Shown here in pieces: positions 44,951 to 57,138 of a stretch of 64,000 nucleotides of DNA. Positions within the stretch are counted from its first letter, which is position 1, and each line of letters opens with the position of its first letter. Under the pieces are notes generated by a model that worked only from the letters and a program-made list of their open reading frames with translations, was not told the origin of the DNA and did no database searches. The position numbers were made by a program, and so were the translations under genes. This DNA comes from Acanthamoeba castellanii str. Neff (taxonomy: Eukaryota; Discosea; Longamoebia; Acanthamoebidae), in the NCBI RefSeq assembly GCF_000313135.1, contig NW_004457538.1:522124-586123 (forward strand), given 5' to 3'.

Positions 44951-47900
44951 TGTGGGATGTTATAGCGATCGAGACAGCGGACAGGGCGCTGGGCTATATC
45001 AACAACCAGGTCACGCTCAACACCGTCCACATCCTCTACAGGTTCTCCCCTCCACTCTGTACTTTTATTGATGTGTATCTACCCACAAGATTGATTCATG
45101 TTTTTGCAGCAAGCTCAAGGCACTTCTGGAGGCCGACCAGACCATCACGGCAATGTGCAACCAAGTGCGCGAGATCGATGCGGCTCTGCCTTCTGCATGT
45201 ACGCACAGCAAGTCGACCTCACAGCCGCTTCAAGCTGGCGGGAGCGCTGCCTCTGGGACTCACCGCCACCACCGCACACGCGCACATGCAGATGAAGACG
45301 ACGACGATGATGATGACGACAAAGAAGAAGAAGAAGCGGAAGAGGGTCACGGAGGGATCTTGCGGACGGTCCGCCAGTCGAACAGGATCGATGAGATGTG
45401 GGCCGCCGGCGAGCGCATCATCGCACTCAGTCGCGCCGTGAACGAAAAAATCGCCCAAGCGTCGAAAGCCGCGAGTTCGTCTTCGATTCTCGGTAAGCCC
45501 TCGCTTTCCATCGAAACAGTGGTTGGTGGTGGAGTTCTAACGGCCCTTTCGTTCGACCCCTCTTCTTTGATCAGAGGCGCAGAGCTGCGACTTGGTCGAG
45601 ACGGTGGGCGAACTGGAGAAGCGTATCACGGCGCAGCTGGAGACGGCGCTGCTGGATTTGATTGGCGATCAGGCCAGGTGGAGCAGGCAGCATCCGCAGC
45701 ACGAGTGGACCGACGCGACGGCCATCTGCGCGCAGTCGCTGGGCAGCATCCTCCAGCGCCAGCTTCGCAACGCTCAGAAACACTCCGTACTGAGACACAC
45801 GACACACGACACGCGACACACGACACACGACACACGACACACGACACACGACACACGACACACGACACACGACACACGACACACGACACACGACACACGA
45901 CACACGACACACGACACACGACACACGACACACACGCAACGCATCATTTTGTCTGATGAGGCTGTGCAGTCGTGGTTAGGTCGCGCGCACGTGGAGGTTG
46001 CTCTCAAACAAGCCGAGGACAACATGCGCGCTGAGCTGATCGCCTACCAGCGCAAGCAGCTGTGTCTCAAGATCGCCTACGAGCCCGCTCTGCTCGACTC
46101 GCTCGAGGCAACGCACGACAAGCTGGTCGAGCTCAAGAACTATCACAACCTCCAGGACACCTACCGCGGGTACCAACCAACCACTCCCGCAACACCGCGC
46201 ACGACACACGGGAACAGGCGCGCACGCACGCACAACACGGCACACGCAACACGATACAACACATGCAGTTGTGTTTAACATTCGACCAATACGACGCAGG
46301 CTCCAGCAGTCGGATATGGCGATCCTAGAGAAGGTGATCCAGGAGGTCAGCACGCGGTTGGAGCAGCACGTCGCGCTGCGCAGCATCCAGTGCTGGCAGC
46401 AGATCACACGCGACCCCGCCTTCTCTTCGCCCGAACAGTACCGCTCCGACCCAACGCAATGCGCGCGTAAGATAATAATAATAATAACAATAACAATAAT
46501 TGGGCGGTGCTCACACCTACGCGACTGATTGGTGTGCAGGGTGACGACCTTGGCTGAGTCATTGCTCGCGGCCGTCAACCACTGCAAAGACGTTCTGCCC
46601 TCCCAACAACCGAGCCACATCGAGCAGTAAGTCCCTTCCCGCCGTACAGCGAAGCCTTTAAAAGCGTATTTGAGACTTATGTTTGCCGCGTGTGCCGTGT
46701 GTGTTGGTGCCGGCCAGGCTCATTGCGGCGGCTCGGGAGGCGGAAGAATGGGTGTTCGCGGTGACCGAGGTGCCTCAGAGCGTCTACGAGGTGGAAACCA
46801 ACCTGCAGCGCGCCCAGGAGCTCGAAAGGCAGCTGACCAACAATCTCCACGCCTACCGTATTAGCCACACCTCATCCAGAACCACCGCGCAGATGACCTT
46901 CATTCCAATGACTAACTGAACGCGCACGCACCACATCACCGCACACGCACACGCACACGCACACGCACGCATAGAGGAGATGCCAACCTGGAAACGACTG
47001 GCGGCCAGAAAGGAGGCTCTGGCCAACAGCCTGGCCCAGGCGCGGCGGCACGAACTGGAGATGATCCACCAGGAGCTGGAGCACATCGACGAGTGGCTCG
47101 ACCAGCAGCGCAGGCAGCTCGACGCCCTGCTCCCGGGAGGCCAGCCGGTTTTTGACCAGCCTGAGACAGAGACCAAGGCCCAGACCGAGGCCGAGCTCCA
47201 ACAGTCCAGGGAGCGACCGGTGCACGATGAAGCGGCGTCGGCGGCGGTGGAGCAGCTGATCGAGGCGACCCTCGGCCAAATTCGCGCGCAGATCCGCCAC
47301 TTGACCCACCACAAAGCCCGATCGACGGTACGCCGGCTTGTGTGCAGCGTGTGGGGCCAGGTTTGGGTTGGGTTGTTGTAGTGGTTGATGGCAATGACGA
47401 TGAGGATGGTGATGATGACGATGTCATGGTGCAGGCGTGGTTCAAGCTCGAGGAGAGAGGCTTGAAGAAGATGGACGATGTAGTCGACCGCCTGAAGCAA
47501 GCTGTTATCGACGTCCGCACGCAGACTTGGATCACCCGCATCGTACGCCACTCACCTCTGCTACACACACACACACCCGCACACGCACTCACACTCGCAT
47601 GGCCCACCACGAAACAACAGGAACGCGCACATGAAGTGGTGGCGGCGCTACCACTCGAAGACCTGCTCGACCAATACGAACGCTTCACGAGCATCCGCTG
47701 CAGAGCCGACGAGCCGCACTGGCTGGCGGGCGACCTGCGGTGTCGGCTGGACGACTTTGCAAACGGCGAGCTCAGGTCGCTCATCGCCGACAAGTTCGAG
47801 GCCGCCACGGTCGACCAGCTCGACCGGTTCGCCGCAGCCGCCGACGCCCTCGACAGCGTCCACGACCCTCATCACGCGGACCGCGACGCTGAGGCCACCA

Positions 47901-50499
47901 CCAAGAGGCAGAAGAACGAAGCCAAGGCGGAGCTGGTTCAGTCGGTGAGCGCATACGAGAGCTTGCTGAAGCACATCGGGCTGCGCGAGAGCTGCCACGA
48001 CCTGGTGGAACTGGTCCAGCTGGTACGTCGCGCCTCACCCAAGAGTAAGGTTCGTTCACCAGTGATCTCATACGCGGTGAACCGCGGCCTGTGTGCAGAC
48101 GCTGCGGAGTGATGCGATGATGAGCGGAGTCATGCCCCGGATCAGGCGGCTCTTGGTCGACCCGCAGCAGACGCCACCCCTTGACTGGTTCGTGCTTTGC
48201 TTTGCTTTGCTTATCTTAGCTTTGCTTAGCTTTGCTTTGCTTAGCTTAGCTTTGCTTTGCTTTGCTTTGCTTTGCTTTGCTTTGCTTTGCTTTGCTTTGC
48301 TTTGAGTAATATTGTTGTTTTTTTATGATGGCGCAGGCTGCGCGTGTTGTCGCAGGATTGTGAGAAGCACACGGCCAAGCTGCGTGAGCTCACCCATCTT
48401 GCCACACTGACCACCACCACGAGCCACCACCTGGCCATCGTGACGCGCATCGAGGCCTTCGTGCAGCTGGTCGGCCAGACCATCAAGCAACTCCAGGAGC
48501 AGGCGTTGGCCCAGTACACCAGCGAGCTCGAGGCAGTCACCACCTGGGTCTCGGAGCAGAGGGCACCAGGCAGAGCCGACGCCCAACCCAAGGTGTGTGC
48601 GCATGTGTGTCGCGTGTGCCGCGTGTGTGTCGTGTGTGCGAGCTGACACTTGGTGAATCAGGCGGATCTGCAGAGTGCGTACCACCAGCTGGCCAGGCTG
48701 CGCGACTGCTCGGCCAAACTCCAACTCTACGGCCTGGTACGCTCGTGGAGACCTTTTTTAGCCAATCTCTCTCTCTCTCTCTTTTGGTGTTGTCTCACAA
48801 CTGTGGCTTCTTCTGCGCTGGTGTGCGACAGTCGCCAAGCAACAGTGACGACCTGCATGGCCAAGTGCAGCAGCTGACCCGACAGCATTTCCTGGCCTAT
48901 CTCACAGTTCTTGACGCCAAGTACGTGCACTGCACTGCACTCCCCACAGTTTATTTTGTTTTTCATCATTCCCTATTATTATGAAATGTTAGGGCCATGG
49001 ATGCGCCAACGCGCCACGCCATCGAACGGCTCAGCCGCGATCGACTCAAGAATCGCCACGACCGTTACACCATCAACTGCACGTACGGACTCGCCTCGCC
49101 TGCCCACAAAAATGCGGTCAGCGGGCCTCAACTTTTGGCTCCCCCTGTTGTGTGGGCACACAGGCTTTCGTGTCAGAAGGAAGTGGACGACCTACGGGAG
49201 CGAATGCAGGCGATGATCGACCAGAGGATGCGCAAGTCAAGAGTCGGTACTGTGGTACATACGCCCCCCCCCCTGCCACTCTTCACCGGTGTAATCCTAC
49301 CTCACCTGGACCGCACTCGACACGACACGACTTTACAGCCCAATCGGGCAGAGGAGATGCTGCAGCAGCCTGAGCTGTTCGACTTAAGCGACTTTGCCAA
49401 GTACGTAGTGGTCACCTGCACAGCCACAAATTAGATGACTCACACCTTGTAATAACGCCACGCAGGCTCTATCACGAAATCTCGAGGCTGCTCGATTACA
49501 AGAAGCAGCCCCTGGACGAAGCGACCACCGCAAACTTGATGTGGCTCCAGGTATGTGTGCATTCCCCCCATCGTCGTTCACCGCGCGCGGGCTAACGCTA
49601 TCAACGACGCTGCAGGAACGGCTGAACGCCTGGACACTGGTGGCCTACGACACCGCGCTCACCGCAGACATCTTGAGCGCAGAGAACTATTCCAGTGACC
49701 AGGCGGCTCTGTTGTTCCATCCCTCGGGGGTGCGTTCCTCGATTCATTTATAGCGAACATCACGGGATCACACTCTCATCTCATACGCACCGCACCGCAC
49801 ACGACACACACGACACACACGACACACATGACACACAGCTGCCCGACATTGAGACTGCGGTGATGAAGATCACTTATTGGTATCGGGCAGGCCGCAACCG
49901 CATGTCAAACGCGAGTACGTACACACCGCGGCACCGTGCTGACCATCATTTGGTACAACACAAGCAGTGCACTGACTGACGACGCGTCCGCCTCACATGA
50001 CACAACACAGTGACGGTCGACGAGCAGATCGAGCGCCTGGGCGATTTGCGCACCAAGCTGGGTACGCCAAAAAACTTGTGCACGTCACACCGCACACGAC
50101 CACACGACCACACGATCATACGACCACACGACCACACGACACGACACGGCATGAAACGACACACACGACACACGACACACGACACACATACGACACATGC
50201 AAAAAAGCACCACCCACACTGAATCGCGAATAACGACAGAGGAGTACTGTCACGAGGACAACTACTTGCGCCTGGCCGATACCATGCACGACCTGGAGCG
50301 CAAGCTGTGCGGTTGGGTTGAGAGTGAGCCTGACACCATCAACGACATTCTGGACATCTTCGACGATGACGACGAGGATGCCAATCCTGATGATGGCGAT
50401 GACGACGGAATGAGTGCAGACAATGACGAAGACGAAGGAGATGATGCCACCGAATCAGATGACGATCATGATGATCATGATGATGGGGAGGCTCTCTGA
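41143..50499 (+). CDS. Giant multidomain protein: RanBP2 zinc finger, F-box, propeller-like region, long helical region, acidic tail
   Basis: More than thirty exons. The start MEEEAWEEDATTMGWACDKC leads into a RanBP2-type zinc finger (W-x-C-x2-C ... N ... C-x2-C). An F-box follows, PWPHLPNEI joined to VAVLSWLPLRDVGACASVS across an apparent GC-AG intron. Beta-propeller-like segments come next (AAMEYIEEDHVVILGYQAGY, LLLLTEDGVVRLVDCAP). From about 44,350 to 50,300 the product is almost wholly helical with spectrin/coiled-coil-like spacing, for example KHRVDELEKSLQLASS, MIHQELEHIDEWLDQQRRQL and LVGQTIKQLQEQALAQ. The tail is acidic, PDTINDILDIFDDDDEDA to the stop. Phase is preserved across the 44,210-44,300 junction (KS then RLLLLTEDG), which supports one gene. 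It could be an SCF substrate adaptor with a scaffold region. Gene unity is inferred, not proven. Confidence 0.65.
42667..42752. repeat. (CACACG)n repeat in an intron
   Basis: About fourteen CACACG units directly before an acceptor site. Confidence 0.9.
44904..44952. repeat. (TG)n repeat in an intron
   Basis: About two dozen TG units. Confidence 0.9.
45790..45934. repeat. (ACACGAC)n-type repeat in an intron
   Basis: About 145 bases built from ACACGACAC units with open frames in several phases on both strands. Confidence 0.9.
48187..48303. repeat. (CTTTG)n pentanucleotide repeat in an intron
   Basis: About 115 bases of CTTTG units with CTTAG variants, all within one intron of the giant gene. 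Confidence 0.92.
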
Positions 50500-50524
50500 A
50501 AGATAAATGGCTTTTATTTTCTGA

Positions 50525-51078
50525 TCAGTAAAGCGGCGCCAGCTCTTTCGCGATACCTTCCTCGACGAGAAGCATCCTCTCCTCAAAGTCTGGGGCCTCC
50601 GTTCGACAAAGCCGTGCACCCAAGGACTCTCCGGCGCTGCCCGATCGACGCCTCGTAACCGACCGGACTCCTTCTTCTGCTCGCGTGTTGGTCTTGTCCC
50701 AGTGGTGACGCAACGTTTGAATACACAACTTTAGTAGAAGTGATTGCACGACGCCTCCTCCGTCGTCACCCTCGTCGGGTGGAGCACTCCTGCGGCAGAA
50801 AACAGAAAATCAGAGGCAAAAAAGAAATGATTGCAGGAAAAGTGCGAAGAAAAGTCAAAAGAAACAGCCGAAGAAGGGAGTGTTCTGCCGAACGACCCAA
50901 GTCTTACTTTCCAGGATGCAATTTCTGCTACTTCGTCCGGGGACTGCACTCGGTTATGCTGCCACGAGGTATGCTCCAGCGGAAAGGCAATGACCCTTAT
51001 GAACTCAAACAAAACATCCAAACCACAAACCGATTGCCACCGATTATTCGTGCCGCTCCTTCTTGCTCTGCTCGTCAT
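50525..51078 (-). CDS. Possible small two-exon gene, uncertain
   Basis: On the minus strand one open stretch ends MLLVEEGIAKELAPLY with a stop at 50525, and another upstream gives SPDEVAEIASWK directly before a good donor (GTAAGA). An acceptor (CTGCCGCAG) precedes the last exon, but the phases of the two pieces disagree by one base, and I see no alternative site that fixes it. No domain is recognised. It overlaps the 5' end of the divergent hydrolase gene. It may be non-coding or contain a sequence error. Confidence 0.25.
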
Positions 51079-53009
51079 TGTCGCTACTTACTCTCACCAC
51101 AGAGCTCTCAACTACCGTATGGAGGTACACTCCCCCCCTTGATTTACAACAATCAATCTTGTTTTTTTTTAACAACGCCGTGTTAGGACGAAGCACTAGC
51201 CCAGCTGCGACGAGTGCAGCGCGGTCTGCATCGCGACGAGTCATTTGGAGACGATCTGGGGTGGCGAGGGCCGCCGACCAACCTCACCGTCATGAGCTAC
51301 AACCTGCGCGCAAGCCACATCGACAAGGAGGTCAATACGTGGTGGCACCACAGGCGCGAGGTTCTAGCCGGCACCGTGCTCAAGTACCAGCCCGCCGTCA
51401 TCGGCACACAGGAGGGCCTTCGCGACCAACTGCTGGACCTCCTGTCCCTCCTGCCTCCGTCGTGGCGCCTCTTTGGCTGCAGCCGTAGAGGCGAGTACGT
51501 GTGGCCAGCCCTTCCCAGAGCGCTATAGCGATCGTATGCGAGTTGCGAGTGGCCGGAGCTTAGTAGCTGCTTACGTACTCCCACAACCTCTGTTCTCAAT
51601 AACAACAGATCCGAAGACGACGAGCACTCGGCGCTCATCTACAACACGGACGAAGTAGAATTCAGGAAAGGTACTGTGGTCGAGCATTGCAGCAGGCCTG
51701 ACTAGGTGAACGTGTTGGCTGATGATTGTGATCACGATGGTAATGATGCTAATGATGGCTTGCTTGGTCTCGCATTCGTGTGTGAAGCACAGGCGGCGAT
51801 TTCTGGCTCTCGCCGACGCCAGACGTGCCAGGCAGCAGCGCCTGGGGGTCCTGCTTCCCTCGCATGGCCACATGGGCGGTACGTGCCATTGCTCAGGGTC
51901 TCACACGACTCGTCGCCCGTGTGTGCACTTATACCACTGTATCTACCACATACGCAGAAATTTAAACAGCTATCAACCGGGCACCTGTTCTACATAGTGA
52001 ACACGCACATGGACCACGTCTCCGAGCAGGCTCGTGTAGAGGGTACCATGTTCTGTTAAATTGGCAATTCGAATTGAGTGTAGTTGGTGGGATGGGTGTT
52101 AAACGTTCATGAACGTTACGTGCATCACAGGTGCCAAGGTACTGCTCAAGACCATCGAAAAGCTGCGAAGGAAGAACAGAGCGGTGATCGTCACTGGCGA
52201 CTTCAACGCCGCTCCCGGCCAAGGATCATATGAGGTCCTGCGCGATGGTACAGCTGCTGGCTTAAGAACAACGTGAACGCTGAGATGACGATGATGGCTC
52301 ACCCTGAGGGCGGTGCGCTGCCCGAGTGCGTCTAGGAGGTTTTGAGGACGCGTGGAGCAAGTGTAACGAGATGGACACCATCCTGCACCGAACACATACG
52401 ACCTTTCACCACTACATGGGCACCAAGCTCGAGACATGGTACTGTAGCATGGCCCTCTACGCAGGTACAGCACACGTGAGCTCCTTTCTTCTTCCTTCTT
52501 CTTCTTCCTTCGCTTCAGCCTGACCCAACGTTGCGCGTTCAGGCTTTCGCTGGCACGCTGGTCGGTTCCCCCACTTCGGCCGGTACCACGTCGACTGGAT
52601 ACTGTACATGAACGACCAACCACGCGAGAACAGCGACGAACGCGAGATTGCTGATCGCTGCCGAGCCGAGGGAAAGAGGGAGAAGAAGAGCGACGACCAG
52701 GGAGACACTGCCGCCGCCGCGATCGTCGTCGACTGCGACGTTGAGGGCAAGCGTCGACCCGAAGACGCGGTGGAGCAGCCGCCCGCCACCACCGTCGAGC
52801 CGCTGTGCGCCATGGTATGTACGGACGCGACCGCCGAGGGCCAGTACCCCTCCGATCACTACGCCCTCCTCGCCGTCTTCCGTCTCGCGTACCGCCCGGC
52901 CAAGGGCCTGCCGGAGGCCTATGATGCTGAAGAAGAAGATGAGGTGGGCGAACGAGATGATGATGATGGCGACGAAGCTGAAGTGGCCACGATCGCCGAG
53001 TTCCGATGA
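50990..53009 (+). CDS. Membrane-anchored endonuclease/exonuclease/phosphatase-fold hydrolase
   Basis: A multi-exon gene. A Met at 50990 or 50999 (MNSNKTSKPQTDCHRLF) precedes a single hydrophobic segment, VPLLLALLVIVATYS, so the product is probably a type II membrane protein. The EEP-fold motifs follow in order: TVMSYNLRAS, VIGTQEGLRDQLLDLLSLLP (metal-binding Glu), DEHSALIYNTD, GGDFWLSPTPDVPGS, YIVNTHMDH, VIVTGDFNAAPGQ and HVDWILY, closing with YPSDHYALLAVF. The pattern FWLSPTPDVPGS is that of the bacterial-like secreted EEP family rather than APE1 or synaptojanin. The substrate is not evident; phosphodiester or phosphate-ester hydrolysis is expected. Between HVDWILY and the last motif is an amoeba-specific acidic, low-complexity insert, and the C-terminus is also acidic. 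Confidence 0.8.
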
Positions 53010-53128
53010 CGTCAGCCAACGAGTTGACTAAGAACCGCTGCACCTTGTGGGCCACGGAACCAAAACAAAAGAAAAATAATTCAAAAAAAACAAAAACAAA
53101 AAACAAAAAAAAACAAAAGATCAGACAG

Positions 53129-54407
53129 ATGGAGGCGAGCAGCACGCCAGACAAATCGCTGGAGCGGCTCCTCAACGAGGGCAAGCGCTATGCAGACAAG
53201 GCCAAATGCCGCCAGACCTCGGTACATAGGAATCACCACTGTTGCTAGAGAAGCATTAGATGAGATAAGATGCACTTACTGTGCCCCAACTCTTCTTTTT
53301 GGCCCATATTCAGGGCTTTGAAGCGGATTGTGTGGAAGGCGACCCGTACCATTGGCACGTACGTGCTCACCAATCTCGGCACCACTTGCATCTCTCAATC
53401 TTTCCCTTGCTGACGTGGCAGGGGTGCAGGTGAAGATCTACGACTTCTTCGGCGACAGCACGGTGGCCAAAGACCTGGCACACCTCAAAGAACAGCAGGG
53501 TGTGGTGCGTCTTCTTTGTCACCAATGCACATTATGTGCGTGTGCGGTCATGGGCGGTCGTGTGCGTGTGCGGGTCATGCAACTTACGCACACCCGCAGG
53601 ATCATGTCTTGGTGTCCTTCCGCTTCACGACCGAGTACCCGCTCAAGCCTCCCACCGTCCGCGTCTTGTACCCTCGTTTTGCGCCGAGGAGCACTGGCGG
53701 CGTCGTGTCCACGGGCGGAACGGTGCAGCTCGCCCTCTTCACCTACCAAGAGTGGAGCCCAAGTGCGTGGTCCCCTCTTTGCGCTCCGCTACTTCGATTG
53801 ATGATGTCTAAGTGTGCTTGCATTGGCTGACGACGGCACGTAACGCGCGCGTGCGTGTTCTTTCGTTAGTCAATACGATGTCGTCTATCGTCACGCACCT
53901 CAAGAACAAGCTCGTCGAAGCAAACGCCCGTATCTACGTGACCAACCCGTTGCCCTACACCGACGAAGAAGTCGCCTCCGCAACGACCGGGTAACACACG
54001 CACACACCACACACCACACACAAAGCTTAGGCATGTTACTAAACCGTTGATCAGCTTCTACACCACATATGTTTGCAACACGCCGGCGTTCATTGGACGC
54101 CCGGAACTCAATTACGGCGGCAAGAGTACGTCCACGCATTGCCCCAAATTCAATTCTGAGAACGACCACTGACAGCTGCGATGGACCGGCCGTCGGTGTG
54201 TGTGTGTGTGTGTGTGTGTGTTTTAGTCCTGCTGCCCGCGTCGGCGCTCCAGGAGATCGTGAGCAAGGACGTGGCAGGCAAGCAGTTCCTTTCCGACTCC
54301 CCGCTCGTGTTTGAGCTCTCAAACCCGGCCAATGGCAAGAAGACCTACGCCGGTATGCAACCTCTAGTTTGCGTGTGCGTGTGCGTGTGCGTGTGCGGTG
54401 CTGCGTG

Positions 54408-54439
<32 letters not shown>

Positions 54440-56242
54440 CACTCACTTTTTCCCATAGGTGTGATGGAGTTTCTGGCGGAAGAGGGTCATGCCAATGCGC
54501 CATTCTGGCTTATGCAACATCTCGAGCTCACAGAGGTTATTCGCCTCCCCTCACCGCCAACAACAGCAAAAGAAGAAGGCTGATAGACCATGTTTTCTTC
54601 ATCGCCATCATCATCATCTGATAGGGAGATGATGTGAATGTGCGCTTGGTCACGCTGCCCAAGGGTACCTTCGTCAAGTTCAAGGCCCACGATTCCCACT
54701 TCTTCGTGCGCTACCCCGATCCCAAACCCATGTACGTCCAACGTTTGTTTTGCTTCTTCTTTGGGTTATATCGTGCAAGTTTGGCTCGAACTCAACGATC
54801 GTATCGTTATGTGTGTGTGCCCGGTTTGTAGTTTCGAGACGGTGCTTCGCAACTTTGCCGCGCTGAGCCAGGGTGATCACATCGACATCACTTTTGACGC
54901 CATCACCTACCACTTCGAGGTACCGCGCACGACACACGGCACACAACACACACAACATACACGGCACACGACACATACGACGTGACGGTACTGATGACAT
55001 CAAGTACTGACCATAAATTGGCAACAACAAGGTGCTGGAGACGCAGCCGCACACGGCGATCGACATCAACAACGTGGACATTGAGGTCGAGTTCCAGCGG
55101 ACGCTGACCGAGGAGGAGCAGCTGCGCGAGATCGCACGAATCAAGCGGGAGCGCGAGGCCGCAGAGACTGACGGCGCAGACGGCGAGGGCGTCAAGGACA
55201 AGGGGAAGGAGAAGGAGCAACTCGGTAGGAGACTGGACGAAGAGACCGAAGACGCGGCTCCTCAAGCCGACACCACCCTCTGCAAGAACTGGTACCTGGA
55301 ACCCTATAGTCGACCAATTTTCCAGTTACTGGCGCGCTGACTGGCCACGTCACCTGTGTCGACACTTTCAGCCAGCGAAGAGTGCCAACTGCCGCGTTTA
55401 CCATGCATTCGGCCTTCTGTGAGGTGCCTTTTTCACACGACACGACCAACGACACGACACACAGCACAAAGACACATAGGCTGACGTCTTTTTTTTTCTG
55501 TGCGCGCCATCACCTGCAGCGGAACAACGTGTGTTGCATGAAATGCGGCCGAGCGGTCAAGGTGTCGGAGAAGGAGAAGCACGACCAGGAGTTCCATGCG
55601 CAGGTCCGTACGCCGGTTGACTGGTTGGTTGTCCAAGGGCACGTCTCACACTTTTCTGTGCTGTGCCCCCCCCCCAAGGTCGAGTGCGGCGAGTGTGGGG
55701 CCACGGTAGAGTTGACCGAGCTCGGCGCTCACCTCGAGAAGTACGCACCACTCAATCTCTGAGCCGACAGCTTCTGTATGACCATTGCCCCAATCTCCAG
55801 TTATTGCCCGCAGCGAAGCGTGCCCTGCCACTATTGCGGTCTGATGACCAAGGCCACCCAACTCGACGAGCACCAGGTGACTGGAAGCCCGCCACGCCCG
55901 CGCCACGAGGGCATCCGTCTCCTTGCTGCACACTCACACAGTTTGCCCCCGTATGCGACATCTCTAGGAGTACTGTGGGACCCGCACGGAGGAGTGCGAA
56001 AAGTGTCGGCGCTGCATCATGTACAAAGGTTCGCTTCTTCTCCTCTGTGCTCATGCACGATCTCTCACCTTCTCCCACTTTTTATCGCTGACTGTGGACA
56101 CACTTCCAACCACCTCTTTGGGGCGTGACCAGATCTGCCGCAGCACATCGGGACCGATTGCGGGTACCCGCCGGCGCCGCAGCCCGTCCGACCCGGCAAC
56201 GCCCTCCTCTCCTACCTGGGCCTCGGCGGCTGGGGCAAGTGA
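53129..56242 (+). CDS. UEV (UBE2Q-like)-UFD1-TRAF zinc finger fusion protein
   Basis: A many-exon gene from Met 53129 (MEASSTPDKSLERLLNEGKR) to GLGGWGK. Residues about 30-170 form an E2-like fold: VSFRFTTEYPLKPPTVRVLY, PRF, STGGTVQLALFTYQEWSP and IVTHLKNKLVEANARIYV. This matches the UBE2Q type, but the active-site Cys position (GGAIC in active enzymes) reads GGTVQ, so it should be an inactive UEV. A full UFD1 N-domain follows: PELNYGGKILLPASAL, GVMEFLAEEGHANAPFW, LVTLPKGTFVKFKAHD and TVLRNFAALSQGDHID. The C-terminus holds TRAF-type zinc fingers (CCMKCGRAVKVSEKEKHDQE, VECGECGATVELTELGAHLE, VPCHYCGLMTKATQLDEHQ). UFD1 works with p97/Cdc48 to handle ubiquitinated proteins; the added UEV suggests ubiquitin binding or partner choice. 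Confidence 0.88.
54194..54222. repeat. (TG)n repeat in an intron
   Basis: Short TG tract; another lies at 54,412-54,438. Confidence 0.8.
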
Positions 56243-56452
56243 GAGCCGCGGGCCAGCCCCGGCCCCGACCATGTCGCCCAATTACCTACATGTGTGCGGT
56301 CGCTCAAGACCTCTCGCTGAAGAGGTTGGATGCGGGCATCAGGAGAGCGTGACCACTCGCACGACGTCACCCAGGCACTATTTACAGTACAAAGGAATTA
56401 TTTACTACTGATTAAGTTACATCGCTCGCACAGCATCACGGCTCCGTCGTGT

Positions 56453-56491
56453 GTTGTTGTTTGTTGTTGTTGTTGTTGTTGTTGTTGTTCT
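56453..56491. repeat. (GTT)n repeat in 3' flank
   Basis: About ten GTT units just downstream of the stop codon of the 75-residue minus-strand gene. Confidence 0.85.
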
Positions 56492-56937
56492 TTACGGGAG
56501 ATCGGTGAGACTCTTCTTGGGTGGCAGCTGGCCTTCCGCGTACCTGGTTTGCTTCTTTGTCTGCGCCGAATACCCGGTCTGTCGCGTTGAACCAATGAAT
56601 TAGTGTTTTTTCTCTAATTGGCGTTTTTTTAATTTTGTTTTTGTTTTTTGTTTTTTGTTTTTTTTTTGGCCTTTTGATGGCGGACGAGGGTGAGGGACGT
56701 ACGGCGTTGTGGGCGCCCGTGGCGCCGTTGTTGGTGGGGGTCCACTCCCTCTGCTTCTGGGGCTTCTTCGGCTTTTCAGGAACAGCGTTCACCTCCTGCA
56801 GCAAGCCCCCCCCCACAAACAAACAATTGAATGCCCTTCAGCACAATCCAATCATTAATCATTTAGACAAAGATTGACAAGGTGCGTACCTGAATTTGCT
56901 GCTCAAATTTATTCTTCAGACTGCTCGCAGTGCTCAT
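56492..56937 (-). CDS. Small 75-residue basic protein, three exons
   Basis: Exons 56937-56890, 56795-56703 and 56578-56492 join in phase 0 throughout. The product begins MSTASSLKNKFEQQIQEVNA and ends QLPPKKSLTDLP. It is basic, rich in Lys, Gln, Thr and Pro, with a short N-terminal helix and otherwise disordered. No domain is recognised. Consistent splice sites (donors GTACGC and GTACGT, acceptors CTGCAG and CGACAG) and matching phase make it a believable gene despite its size. It is divergent from the lyase gene, with 383 bases between start codons. Confidence 0.65.
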
Positions 56938-57138
56938 CCTCTTCTGCTTCTGTGTCGGTAGCTGGACTGGCCCAGGCCAGCTGGAGATCTCCAGAAGGGG
57001 CATTTCCTGCTCGCGCTTGGGCAACACGGCATTTCGGGTATGTGAACCAAACGGTGCGCCGCCGCCAACAGGAAGCATAGTGTCCCAACCAATAACTTGT
57101 TTTTCCGAGTTTTATTACGGTGAACAAGCGCAACACAT

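Noticed and set aside
45790..45934. Regular direct repeats that might suggest a CRISPR array
   Set aside because: There are no unique spacers, units are 5-12 bases, and the genome is eukaryotic.
45592..46278. Open frames of 120-230 codons made of THDTRHTTHD-type repeats
   Set aside because: They translate the ACACGAC satellite in an intron. No real protein is expected.
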